Positions 12,074 through 22,670 of a DNA stretch of 64,000 nt are shown one piece after another. Each line of letters starts with the position of its first letter. Within the stretch, counting starts at the first letter, position 1. Both the position numbers and the translations under genes were made by a program. The DNA is from Icerya purchasi. Its lineage: Eukaryota > Arthropoda > Insecta > Hemiptera > Monophlebidae. A model generated the notes under the pieces. It did no database searches and was not told the DNA's origin. It was given only the letters and a program-made list of their open reading frames with translations. The stretch covers positions 552,814,826 to 552,878,825 of the forward strand of contig CM077115.1 in assembly GCA_039619475.1 (NCBI GenBank), in the 5' to 3' direction.

Positions 12074-12200
12074 AAATTCAATAAAAGACGTGGAATTTGA
12101 AAGCTGGAGTTGTCTAGATCCTACGAAAGTTGAATATGAACATAACAATTACCTTTCAATGTACCAAAGTCAATTGTCGCGTAGTATGTATAATATGTGA
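12060..12200 (+). pseudogene. decayed gene A C-terminus behind gene B, left arm
   Basis: In the frame offset from gene B, starting over its stop codon, the DNA encodes a 46-residue tail similar to the end of gene A: SWSCLDPTKVEYEHNN against CWGCLDSMKDEFEHNN, with flanking FIRIKNS against LIRIQSP and a terminal MYNM against MHFM. Several zinc-ligand positions are lost. An AATAAA follows at about 12202. Gene B therefore appears to sit inside the shell of a duplicated gene A. Confidence 0.7.
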
Positions 12201-13118
12201 AATAAAACCATATTTTTTTCTTTTACTCGCATTTTTATTTTTATCATTTCAAAATCTTTTACATTGTTTCACATAAATTATAATGTATGTATGTATATAT
12301 GTATGGAATTTTAATATGTAATAATATACATTTCCTACATTTTATTTTATTTCATGGACATATAATTACTTTAAAATTATTTAGATACACCGCAGATATT
12401 ATAGTACCGAACACATCATTTATTATTTCATTCTATTTCAATTAATATGTTGTATGGATGAAATCGAATCAATTTATGTAACTGTTTATTTAAATTTAAA
12501 TAATCTTTTCCTTTTTCTTTTTTTTTTTTTTTTATCTCTCAGCATATGCATGCGTGTATATGCTTACATATACAAGTATGAAAAAAATTATTTTTTTATT
12601 TTTTCCTCGATATGAATGGTAAATCTACGACTTTATTTGAAAAACGGTCAAAACCTAATACATAGATTTCAAACTTTGATGGAAATTTCTGTAAAACGTT
12701 CAATTTACACTTATTATCTTTAAAAAAAAATTTTTTCATTATTATTATTCATATCATTTAAATAGACTGATACGACAGAGAGAGAAAATAAAAAGCTAAA
12801 TTTTTACACGTGAGGGAGGGAGCTGATGAAAACGTACGAGTCTTATTATTTGGAATACAGATTATGAAGGAAATTTTTATTCAATGTTTCGTTCTAAGAT
12901 TTTTCATTTTTTACATTTAAAATTTTTCAATACGAAAATATTTCGAAATCTACAGGAACGTCTACGAATAGTCTTCGTCATTATAGAAGCACCTGCAGAT
13001 CATGTATCGACACTGCATGCGCGTAAGGATGAGTAAATATGTGTGAACATGTGTGTGTATGTATGCTTGAAATGTGCGAAATGGCTAATAAGAAACAACC
13101 GTTGAATCGCAACGACAG

Positions 13119-13279
13119 GTAGAGATCCGCTTATAGAATAAGAGAGTGAGAGTGAGATAAATTATGTACCTTTATTATTGCAGAACTGCACTGCAGTGGC
13201 AGACATGAAATATCCGTTAGCATCCTTTTCGAGGCAGTTTTATAAAAAAGGCCGAAAATTAGCTTTAAAACTGGATGAA
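13119..13279 (+). other. candidate spliced small basic ORF (24 aa), left arm
   Basis: A possible 65-bp intron has donor CAG|GTAGAG at 13119 and acceptor TTATTATTGCAG at 13183. It precedes a 24-codon frame at 13205-13279 that begins MKYPLASF and has the basic stretch RQFYKKGRKLALK. It is mirrored at 22510-22670. The length is too short to exclude chance. Small basic DNA-binding proteins are known in related viral elements, but no homology is claimed. Confidence 0.2.
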
Positions 13280-14648
13280 TGAGATAGTTGATAATAAACA
13301 TACCATTAAGAACGGTATACATGTATGTGGGCATGTGTGTGAGCGCACGGTTAAATGAATGACAAAAGATTATTAACTGCATAGGCATTGTTAAATACAA
13401 CTATACTGATTTATCCGTAAAACTAACAAATTTTACCGTTGTTTTCTTTCCTTTTTTTTTTCTTTCGCGTTTTACAAAAAATTCATGTTAGTTCTAAAAA
13501 TATTGCTAAATTCAAATTAAATCGATCATGTTATTTTATTTTTTATTTTTGTTTCTTTAAACAATGTGTTACGATCGTATTTATCTTACTCAATCTTTTA
13601 CCTAATATTCTAACGGTTTTAGACAACAGCAGAAATATGCAAGTTACCTTGGATGTATTATATTTTATTCGTGTATATGTGTATACACGCTTTCTATACA
13701 AGCACATGCAAACATCGGATGCTGGAAATGTATGATAATATAATTTTTAAATTAATGATTAACGTATTATTATTATTTTTTTTTCACCCTGTGATATACA
13801 AAATAACATCATACTTGCTTTTACAACAATATTTAAATTCTACAAAAATAAATGTCCCCAGGGTGGGGAGTAAAAATATCATGAAGAATCACTGTTTTTT
13901 GTTTTTTTTCTTTACTTCACAATCTTCTTTTTCTTTATATTATTTTTTATTTCAGAGATTTTTTAAAATAGTTTTCTTTACACTCCAATATGGAATCTGT
14001 TAATTTATTGTACATGTCATATAATATGATAAATGCTAAAATTCGGAAAGTTTTTTTAAAGAAGTAATTGACAGAAGAGTATACTTTTGAAAACAAGAGA
14101 GTGAAGAGGCTATACATAAAAAGCAATATGATGCATTAAACATAACGAAAAAAAAAAACAAAACAGAAGAAACGTAAACACAAAGACTATTATGTTTTTT
14201 TCATTAATCTATTCAATTACAACTTTTTTTTTCATTCATCTATATTCTAAGTTCCATCATAAGTTTTAATTTTTTATATGATGCCTACTAATTTCTATGT
14301 TTACTTAATTTATTTACTTTTCCACGAATGTTTTTAGAATTAAATTTTGAAAAAATTAAACATATTTTCGCATCTGCGTCAACTATCACATTAAATACAT
14401 GTAGAAATTTTCATTTCAAACACCGCCGGAAAATAACATGGGTTTTTTTTTTTTTTGATATTTTTTAAAAATTTATTCATACTCTCTCTAATTATAGCTA
14501 TTTTTACTCATTTTTTATATTCTACATACAATGCTTGAGGTATTAGATGATGCAAATTCTAAATACACCATATTGCTATCACTCTGTTTATTATTTTTTT
14601 ATTTGTTACTCGTTTTTTTATTATTTTCTTATGTATATGTATTAGAAT

Positions 14649-14987
14649 TAGTGATGTGAGATTTCGAAATGTTTTTACAATCGAAACAACTGATAATCGT
14701 CAAAAAAAAAAAAAACAATTGAATGATTTTTGTGAATACGAATGAATTATTCGAATAAAAATCGGAACTATCCGAACACAAACGAATGAAGTATTCGTTA
14801 AACATTGACTAGATTCTTCCGAGAGAAATAGCATTTCGAATGATTGTTGTGAATCAGAATGAATTATACGAATGAATTATTCGAATGAAATAACATTTCG
14901 AATGCAACCACGGTACAATCGAATGCATTCAAAGTCATCGAACGATCAAATAATTCGAATGAATCATTTCGAAGTTGCCCATCACTA
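14649..14987 (+). mobile_element. hAT-type MITE, left arm copy 1
   Basis: Ends TAGTGATGTGAGATTTCGAA and TTCGAAGTTGCCCATCACTA are imperfect terminal inverted repeats. The flanking 8-mers ATTAGAAT and ATTAGAAC look like an 8-bp target duplication, as expected of hAT elements. The interior is built of TTCGAATGAA-like subrepeats with no coding potential. Confidence 0.75.
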
Positions 14988-15141
14988 ATTAGAACCCATA
15001 TGATTTTACAATAAAAAAAGTGTTTATACTCATTATTGAAGTTGAATATAGATAATATTTACATTTAAAGGAAAAAGAAAAAGTTATTTTTTTATTTGTT
15101 ACTCGTTTTTTTATTATTTTCTTATGTATATGTATTAGAAT

Positions 15142-15597
15142 TAGTGATGTGAGATTTCGAAATGTTTTTACAATCGAAACAACTGATAATCGTCAAAAAA
15201 AAAAAAAACAATTGAATGATTTTTGTGAATACGAATGAATTATTCGAATAAAAATCGGAACCATCCGAACACAAACGAATGAAGTATTCGTTAAACATCG
15301 CCTAGATTCTTTCGAGAGAAATAACATTTCGAATGATTGTTGCAAATAGGAATGAATTATTCGAATAAAAACCGAAACTATCCGAACACAAACGAATGAA
15401 GTATTCGTTAAACATTGACTAGATTCTTCCGAGAGAAATAGCATTTCGAATGATTGTTGTGAATCAGAATGAATTATACGAATGAATTATTCGAATGAAA
15501 TAACATTTCGAATGCAACCACGGTACAATCGAATGCATTCAAAGTCATCGAACGATCAAATAATTCGAATGAATCATTTCGAAGTTGCCCATCACTA
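15142..15597 (+). mobile_element. hAT-type MITE, left arm copy 2 (longer)
   Basis: Same termini and flanking 8-mers as copy 1, but 456 bp instead of 339 bp because of an extra diverged internal unit starting near 15270. The extra unit carries its own substitutions, so this copy is not simply a fresh duplicate of copy 1. Confidence 0.75.
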
Positions 15598-15872
15598 ATT
15601 AGAACCCATATGATTTTACAATAAAAAAAGTGTTTATACTCATTATTGAAGTTGAATATAGATAATATTTACATTTAAAGGAAAAAGAAAAAGTTATTTT
15701 TATTATTCCATTCGCACGCGAAAAAAATTATGAAATGTAAAATATATATATAATTCATGTAATATATTTACAAACGATTAACAAGAATAAAAGAAAATTA
15801 ATTTAAAAAATAAATAAATATCACAAAAAATTTAAAGATGGAAAAATTACAAGATTATGATTCGTACAATGC

Positions 15873-16703
15873 TCACAAATTGGCTCCTTTGATCGGGTTA
15901 TGTTGGTATTCGAACAAACTTGCATGGTTGCATTGCGGACAATCTTTGATTAAGGTGGGATGTACTGCACTGAGTGGAAAAGAATCTGGAATATCATAGC
16001 TATGATGTTTAAAACATGGTAAGAAGCGTTTGATACGTCGATCATTCTTCAGTGCTACAGGTAATTTATTGTAAAAATCGCAAATTTTTTGAGGGCATAC
16101 ATTAATTAATATCTCTGCAGTAACATTTTGCATCAAGTCGCACGTAGAATATTTTACTAATGATAATATAGGTCTAACATTTACATCGTACCATTTCATC
16201 ATCACATATACATTCTGCAATGAACACCTATGTATGTTTTTATCAGTGTGTGCATCACATTTTACAACTCTTGATATTCCTTTATACATATTATTTAATT
16301 TCCTTAAATTGGGTATACCGAATTCTTTTTCTAAATTAATAATCTTGAATCTTGAAAGTGATGTTTCAAATAGTTTTATCCATATAGTGATAATTTTTTC
16401 ATTTCCTTTAACGTAAATATTCAATGGTTCCAAATCTTCCAACACATTTTCTATATCACCAGCAATAGATTCGTAATTGTAATCTCCTGCATTCCACGGA
16501 ATTGAATGACAGTTTTGAATTATCCTCATGTTTTCTTGTTTTTTATTATTGGATAATACATCCCATTCGAATGGAGGCTTGTAAATTCTATGAAATTGAA
16601 TTTCACCATCGATACTTATTATTGAAAGTTCCTTAATGATGTATGTATCATTATCATATTTAAAACATTGAATATCGATAATTACCTCACGTGCTACTAT
16701 CAT
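15873..16703 (-). CDS. gene C: exonuclease-like protein (276 aa), left arm
   Basis: Intronless, on the reverse strand, convergent with gene B. It is the minimal form of the gene B domain, without the A-like N-terminus: IIDIQCF (8-14), IKELSII (23-29), IYKPPFEWD (40-48), LNIYVKGNEK (94-103), INLEKEFGIPNLRKL (122-136), C149...H152...H158-x-C160 then SLQNVYVMMKW (161-171), FLPCFKHH (227-234) and DCPQCNH (254-260). IYVKG.EK followed by NLE..G.P.L..L and C..H...C.L.NV is a pattern I associate with uncharacterised insect proteins of likely DEDD-exonuclease descent. D10 is present, but the usual glutamate two residues on is Q12. The two Cys/His clusters could bind zinc. An identical copy is in the right arm. 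Confidence 0.7.
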   Translation of the reverse strand: MIVAREVIIDIQCFKYDNDTYIIKELSIISIDGEIQFHRIYKPPFEWDVLSNNKKQENMRIIQNCHSIPWNAGDYNYESIAGDIENVLEDLEPLNIYVKGNEKIITIWIKLFETSLSRFKIINLEKEFGIPNLRKLNNMYKGISRVVKCDAHTDKNIHRCSLQNVYVMMKWYDVNVRPILSLVKYSTCDLMQNVTAEILINVCPQKICDFYNKLPVALKNDRRIKRFLPCFKHHSYDIPDSFPLSAVHPTLIKDCPQCNHASLFEYQHNPIKGANL

Positions 16704-16839
16704 TGTTACAGTTGTTATTAAAGAGAAAAGAAAAAAAACTAAAACTTTTAATAGTAACTAAAATTTAAACGTGTGAAGAACACTAATTCGTGAAACTAAT
16801 AACAAGCGAGCGAATACAGTTATTCAGAGAGTTGACATA

Positions 16840-16926
16840 ATGTCTACCTTTGAATTAGATGCATTCGATGAAATGTTGCATCAGAAAAATGCCCTTCAAA
16901 CGGAGAAAGTTGATTGCATACATTGA
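16840..16926 (+). other. small ORF divergent from gene C, left arm
   Basis: A 28-codon frame starting MSTFELDAFDEMLHQKN, antisense to the gene C upstream module. The antisense of the gene B module reads ATFESVVAVEMLRQKN in a homologous frame and that of gene A retains VVMLRQKK. Either this is a conserved N-terminal peptide of a divergent gene, or the DNA conservation is regulatory and the frame is incidental. Mirror copy at 19474-19560. Confidence 0.3.
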
Positions 16927-17292
16927 TGAATGAAGTTGTTAAGAACTTGTACATACATATACATTTTGTTTGTGGTAGTGTATGCATGTACACATGAGAT
17001 CTTACGTATAAGTAAGGGTCAAGATCCGGTTTTAACAGCTGTATCAGACGATCTTAACGTGCAGCTATGTACATGCAGGGATAGACTTTAATATAATCAT
17101 TATGGATGGTAAACGAGAACATTAATTCATTTTTAAATTTTAATATATCGTCTTCCATCACTAATAAGATAACATAAAAAACTACTAACTTAACTGAATA
17201 TATCCTTCTTCAACCAACTTTTCCTCAATCATTCGAATTTCATCATCTACACCAACATTTCACACTTTTTTAGATGTATGCGATAACAATAA

Positions 17293-17869
17293 TCACTCAA
17301 CCAATTCATTAGGATCGTCTGAATAATCGATCGGTGTATCTTCATGACATACTCCGCCATCAGCACAATGCTTAGTCTTTGCTCCATCATAGTAAATTTT
17401 TACACTTGATCCATTAGACTGAAACATCGGACGTATTATTTTTCTGTATTTAGGAAATGTAGTACCCTTTAATACACCAGTAGCACGTAAATGAGCTCTA
17501 GTACACTCAAGTATTTATTTATATAGATCTAAATCATTATTTTGTATATTTATTCTCATCTATATGCGATACCATTAGTAAATGAAAGAGTCCGGGTATG
17601 TAAGGAAATTTTATTTGCTTACTTCCTTTTCCTAAATAAATTTCACCATATTTGCAGTCCCAAGAAATCAATGTCGATCCTATCAGATACTCATCAATGT
17701 TTGTATCATAGCATATTCCATATACTTGATCATTCGGAACAAGTTCATCAAAATCTGTATGAAATGAATCTACTTCACTTATGTTAAACGACTTAGCTTT
17801 GAGTTTGTTTTTTTAATATTTTCATCTTTAATTTCAGGCTCAACGTCACTTCCCTGTTTACTATTAGAC
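17293..17869 (-). pseudogene. gene D, broken, left arm (5' end replaced)
   Basis: Mirror of the right-arm gene D from its middle to its end, with the same internal stop and frame breaks. At 17869 homology ends and the reading direction runs back into polymerase B sequence in the loop instead of the D N-terminus. It differs from the right arm at a few sites near the loop. It cannot make the full D product. Confidence 0.7.
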
Positions 17870-18058
17870 AATCATGCGATAGTGATTCATTATTTAGAGG
17901 CTGTAGGATACACTCGAAATAATCAAATATAACAAATGGTACAAATTCTTGCTGTTTATGTTGTTGAAATCTCGATATTTTATTCTCCTTTGTTGGCATA
18001 ACAACTGTAGCAGGAGTATTGGGTTAGATTTACATTCAGTCCAGAAATTTGTCAGGCC
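17870..18058 (-). pseudogene. Polinton-type DNA polymerase B fragment (Exo I region) in the loop
   Basis: Read on the reverse strand, 17999 back to about 17870 encodes MPTKENKISRF, then VPFVIFDYFECIL (residues 20-32 of that frame). This is the segment just upstream of and including the Exo I motif of protein-primed polymerase B in Polintons and adintoviruses, where the usual form is YADFE; here the first aspartate lies in a FDYFE context. Residual similarity runs upstream to about 18058 through several stops. It is truncated at the junction with gene D at 17869/17870, so all polymerase palm motifs are missing. Confidence 0.65.
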
Positions 18059-18531
18059 AATGTTACGTTTAGAGAAAATCTGCTCTATCTATTTATATTG
18101 AATTTTAATAACTTATATATAACATGAAGTATATTTTAAGTATTTAAAATAATATGAAATTCACAGTGATTGATATATATGGTGAAATGTATGTATAAAG
18201 GAAGATTTACTCACAAGTTTTGATGAAATTCTAGTTATTTAAAATGTTGTTATCAAAGAGTAAATCATTTGTTAATACTGATAACAACAATAATGGAATG
18301 AATAAGGAAGCAAGACTGAAAAAATGAACTAGACAGGATATGTAGCGATATAATGTAAAAATATAACCTATTGAAGTCCGAGTGGAAACCAATTACAAGT
18401 ACTTCAGACGCCATATTGGAACCTATTATGAAACCATTATTGGAAATTCATGAAGCATTACAAAAATCTGAAAGATTAAAATGGATTCTTATGGAATAAA
18501 TGATACATCAATAGTAAAAACGTCAAAAACG
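17870..18531. other. unique loop of the palindrome
   Basis: 662 bp not present in inverted copy. The left part is the polymerase B fragment, the right part is the beginning of gene D. About 18060-18240 is AT-rich with nothing recognised. A 10-bp stem GTTGTTATCA / TGATAACAAC (18246-18255 and 18279-18288) forms a small hairpin near the middle. Confidence 0.8.
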
Positions 18532-19107
18532 GTCTAATAGTAAACAGAGAAGTGACGTTGAGTCTGAAATTAAAGATGAAAATATTAAAAAAAAAACTCA
18601 AAGCTAAGTCGTTTAACATAAGTGAAGTAGATTCATTTCATACAGATTTTGATGAACTTGTTCCGAATGATCAAGTATATGGAATATGCTATGATACAAA
18701 CATTGATGAGTATCTGATAGGATCGACATTGATTTCTTGGGACTGCAAATATGGTGAAATTTATTTAGGAAAAGGAAGTAAGCAAATAAAATTTCCTTAC
18801 ATACCCGGACTCTTTCATTTACTAATGGTATCACATATAGATGAGAATAAATATACAAAATAATGATTTAGATCTATATAAATAAATACTTGAGTGTACT
18901 AGAGCACATTTACGTGCTACTGGTGTATTAAAGGGTACTACATTTCCTAAATACAGAAAAATAATACGTCCGATGTTTCAGTCTAATGGATCAAGTGTAA
19001 AAATTTACTATGATGGAGCAAAGACTAAGCATTGTGCTGATGGCGGAGTATGTCATGAAGATACACCGATCGATTATTCAGACGATCCTAATGAATTGGT
19101 TGAGTGA
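18290..19107 (+). pseudogene. gene D: broken arthropod mobile-element ORF, right arm
   Basis: Pieces in different frames show one ancestral protein. An N-terminal piece (18365-18499) contains SEWKPITSTSDAILEP. The central piece, open to 18861, contains NDQVYGICYDTNIDEYLIGS and PYIPGLFHLL. A C-terminal piece after a frame change near 18860 and an in-frame TAA (18883-18885) contains GTTFPKYRKIIRPMFQ. Another break lies at the A-run near 18587. The Y-G-I...Y-x-I-G...PGL...KY..I..P layout matches a widespread uncharacterised arthropod protein family often found near Polinton-like genes. The N-terminal part lies in the loop and exists only once. Function unknown. Confidence 0.6.
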
Positions 19108-19494
19108 TTATTGTTATCACATACATCTAAAAAAGTGTGAAATGTTGGTGTAGATGATGAAATTCGAATGATTGAGGAAAAGTTGGTTGAAGAAGGATAT
19201 ATTCAGTTAAGTTAGTAGTTTTTTATGTTATCTTATTAGTGATGGAAGACGATATATTAAAATTTAAAAATGAATTAATGTTCTCGTTTACCATCCATAA
19301 TGATTATATTAAAGTCTATCCCTGCATGTACATAGCTGCACGTTAAGATCGTCTGATACAGCTGTTAAAACCGGATCTTGACCCTTACTTATACGTAAGA
19401 TCTCATGTGTACATGCATACACTACCACAAACAAAATGTATATGTATGTACAAGTTCTTAACAACTTCATTCATCAATGTATGCAATCAACTTT

Positions 19495-19565
19495 CTCCGT
19501 TTGAAGGGCATTTTTCTGATGCAACATTTCATCGAATGCATCTAATTCAAAGGTAGACATTATGT
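19495..19565 (+). promoter_or_regulatory. upstream module of gene C, right arm
   Basis: TTTTTCTGATGCAACATTTC (TGATGCAA at 19517-19524), preceded by TTTCTCCG and followed by AATTCAAAGGTAGACAT, aligns with the modules before genes A and B. It lies about 180 bp before the gene C start. The TGACGTAA core is diverged here. The left-arm mirror is at about 16835-16905. Confidence 0.45.
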
Positions 19566-19696
19566 CAACTCTCTGAATAACTGTATTCGCTCGCTTGTTA
19601 TTAGTTTCACGAATTAGTGTTCTTCACACGTTTAAATTTTAGTTACTATTAAAAGTTTTAGTTTTTTTTCTTTTCTCTTTAATAACAACTGTAACA

Positions 19697-20527
19697 ATGA
19701 TAGTAGCACGTGAGGTAATTATCGATATTCAATGTTTTAAATATGATAATGATACATACATCATTAAGGAACTTTCAATAATAAGTATCGATGGTGAAAT
19801 TCAATTTCATAGAATTTACAAGCCTCCATTCGAATGGGATGTATTATCCAATAATAAAAAACAAGAAAACATGAGGATAATTCAAAACTGTCATTCAATT
19901 CCGTGGAATGCAGGAGATTACAATTACGAATCTATTGCTGGTGATATAGAAAATGTGTTGGAAGATTTGGAACCATTGAATATTTACGTTAAAGGAAATG
20001 AAAAAATTATCACTATATGGATAAAACTATTTGAAACATCACTTTCAAGATTCAAGATTATTAATTTAGAAAAAGAATTCGGTATACCCAATTTAAGGAA
20101 ATTAAATAATATGTATAAAGGAATATCAAGAGTTGTAAAATGTGATGCACACACTGATAAAAACATACATAGGTGTTCATTGCAGAATGTATATGTGATG
20201 ATGAAATGGTACGATGTAAATGTTAGACCTATATTATCATTAGTAAAATATTCTACGTGCGACTTGATGCAAAATGTTACTGCAGAGATATTAATTAATG
20301 TATGCCCTCAAAAAATTTGCGATTTTTACAATAAATTACCTGTAGCACTGAAGAATGATCGACGTATCAAACGCTTCTTACCATGTTTTAAACATCATAG
20401 CTATGATATTCCAGATTCTTTTCCACTCAGTGCAGTACATCCCACCTTAATCAAAGATTGTCCGCAATGCAACCATGCAAGTTTGTTCGAATACCAACAT
20501 AACCCGATCAAAGGAGCCAATTTGTGA
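19697..20527 (+). CDS. gene C: exonuclease-like protein (276 aa), right arm
   Basis: Amino-acid identical to the left-arm copy at 15873-16703, transcribed away from the loop. The start is the first ATG after an in-frame-closed AT-rich leader. Upstream lie gene D and the shared upstream module; downstream lies the MITE. See the left-arm entry for domain positions. Confidence 0.7.
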   Translation: MIVAREVIIDIQCFKYDNDTYIIKELSIISIDGEIQFHRIYKPPFEWDVLSNNKKQENMRIIQNCHSIPWNAGDYNYESIAGDIENVLEDLEPLNIYVKGNEKIITIWIKLFETSLSRFKIINLEKEFGIPNLRKLNNMYKGISRVVKCDAHTDKNIHRCSLQNVYVMMKWYDVNVRPILSLVKYSTCDLMQNVTAEILINVCPQKICDFYNKLPVALKNDRRIKRFLPCFKHHSYDIPDSFPLSAVHPTLIKDCPQCNHASLFEYQHNPIKGANL

Positions 20528-20802
20528 GCATTGTACGAATCATAATCTTGTAATTTTTCCATCTTTAAATTTTTTGTGATATTTATTTATTTTTTAAATT
20601 AATTTTCTTTTATTCTTGTTAATCGTTTGTAAATATATTACATGAATTATATATATATTTTACATTTCATAATTTTTTTCGCGTGCGAATGGAATAATAA
20701 AAATAACTTTTTCTTTTTCCTTTAAATGTAAATATTATCTATATTCAACTTCAATAATGAGTATAAACACTTTTTTTATTGTAAAATCATATGGGTTCTA
20801 AT

Positions 20803-21140
20803 TAGTGATGGGCAACTTCGAAATGATTCATTCGAATTATTTGATCGTTCGATGACTTTGAATGCATTCGATTGTACCGTGGTTGCATTCGAAATGTTAT
20901 TTCATTCGAATAATTCATTCGTATAATTCATTCTGATTCACAACAATCATTCGAAATGCTATTTCTCTCGGAAGAATCTAGTCAATGTTTAACGAATACT
21001 TCATTCGTTTGTGTTCGGATAGTTCCGATTTTTATTCGAATAATTCATTCGTATTCACAAAAATCATTCAATTGTTTTTTTTTTTTTGACGATTATCAGT
21101 TGTTTCGATTGTAAAAACATTTCGAAATCTCACATCACTA
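20803..21140 (-). mobile_element. hAT-type MITE, right arm copy
   Basis: Mirror of left copy 1, differing by one base in an A/T run (13 against 14). Its presence at the same place in both arms means the MITE inserted before the arms were duplicated, or was copied between them by conversion. Confidence 0.75.
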
Positions 21141-22509
21141 ATTCTAATACATATACATAAGAAAATAATAAAAAAACGAGTAACAAATAAAAAAATAATA
21201 AACAGAGTGATAGCAATATGGTGTATTTAGAATTTGCATCATCTAATACCTCAAGCATTGTATGTAGAATATAAAAAATGAGTAAAAATAGCTATAATTA
21301 GAGAGAGTATGAATAAATTTTTAAAAAATATCAAAAAAAAAAAAAACCCATGTTATTTTCCGGCGGTGTTTGAAATGAAAATTTCTACATGTATTTAATG
21401 TGATAGTTGACGCAGATGCGAAAATATGTTTAATTTTTTCAAAATTTAATTCTAAAAACATTCGTGGAAAAGTAAATAAATTAAGTAAACATAGAAATTA
21501 GTAGGCATCATATAAAAAATTAAAACTTATGATGGAACTTAGAATATAGATGAATGAAAAAAAAAGTTGTAATTGAATAGATTAATGAAAAAAACATAAT
21601 AGTCTTTGTGTTTACGTTTCTTCTGTTTTGTTTTTTTTTTTCGTTATGTTTAATGCATCATATTGCTTTTTATGTATAGCCTCTTCACTCTCTTGTTTTC
21701 AAAAGTATACTCTTCTGTCAATTACTTCTTTAAAAAAACTTTCCGAATTTTAGCATTTATCATATTATATGACATGTACAATAAATTAACAGATTCCATA
21801 TTGGAGTGTAAAGAAAACTATTTTAAAAAATCTCTGAAATAAAAAATAATATAAAGAAAAAGAAGATTGTGAAGTAAAGAAAAAAAACAAAAAACAGTGA
21901 TTCTTCATGATATTTTTACTCCCCACCCTGGGGACATTTATTTTTGTAGAATTTAAATATTGTTGTAAAAGCAAGTATGATGTTATTTTGTATATCACAG
22001 GGTGAAAAAAAAATAATAATAATACGTTAATCATTAATTTAAAAATTATATTATCATACATTTCCAGCATCCGATGTTTGCATGTGCTTGTATAGAAAGC
22101 GTGTATACACATATACACGAATAAAATATAATACATCCAAGGTAACTTGCATATTTCTGCTGTTGTCTAAAACCGTTAGAATATTAGGTAAAAGATTGAG
22201 TAAGATAAATACGATCGTAACACATTGTTTAAAGAAACAAAAATAAAAAATAAAATAACATGATCGATTTAATTTGAATTTAGCAATATTTTTAGAACTA
22301 ACATGAATTTTTTGTAAAACGCGAAAGAAAAAAAAAAGGAAAGAAAACAACGGTAAAATTTGTTAGTTTTACGGATAAATCAGTATAGTTGTATTTAACA
22401 ATGCCTATGCAGTTAATAATCTTTTGTCATTCATTTAACCGTGCGCTCACACACATGCCCACATACATGTATACCGTTCTTAATGGTATGTTTATTATCA
22501 ACTATCTCA

Positions 22510-22670
22510 TTCATCCAGTTTTAAAGCTAATTTTCGGCCTTTTTTATAAAACTGCCTCGAAAAGGATGCTAACGGATATTTCATGTCTGCCACTGCAGTG
22601 CAGTTCTGCAATAATAAAGGTACATAATTTATCTCACTCTCACTCTCTTATTCTATAAGCGGATCTCTAC
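22510..22670 (-). other. candidate spliced small basic ORF, right arm
   Basis: Exact mirror of 13119-13279, with the same possible donor, acceptor and 24-codon frame. Confidence 0.2.

Larger units (their letters stand above)
14590..15690 (+). repeat. tandem duplication present only in the left arm
   Basis: The segment containing a MITE with its flanks (TTATTTGTTACTCG upstream, AAAGGAAAAAGAAAAAGTTA downstream) occurs twice in tandem here but once at the mirror position in the right arm. This accounts for the 611-bp length difference between arms. The second unit is longer because its MITE has one more internal subrepeat of about 120 bp. Confidence 0.85.

Noticed and set aside
13131..14003. 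Open frames of 89-116 codons in the left arm and their mirrors
   Set aside because: Rich in Phe, Leu, Ile and Tyr from T-rich DNA, with no motif; likely shadows of low-complexity sequence.
17542..17787. 81-codon frame antisense to gene D and its mirror at 18613-18858
   Set aside because: Exactly opposite the better supported D reading with recognisable family motifs; a complementary-strand shadow.
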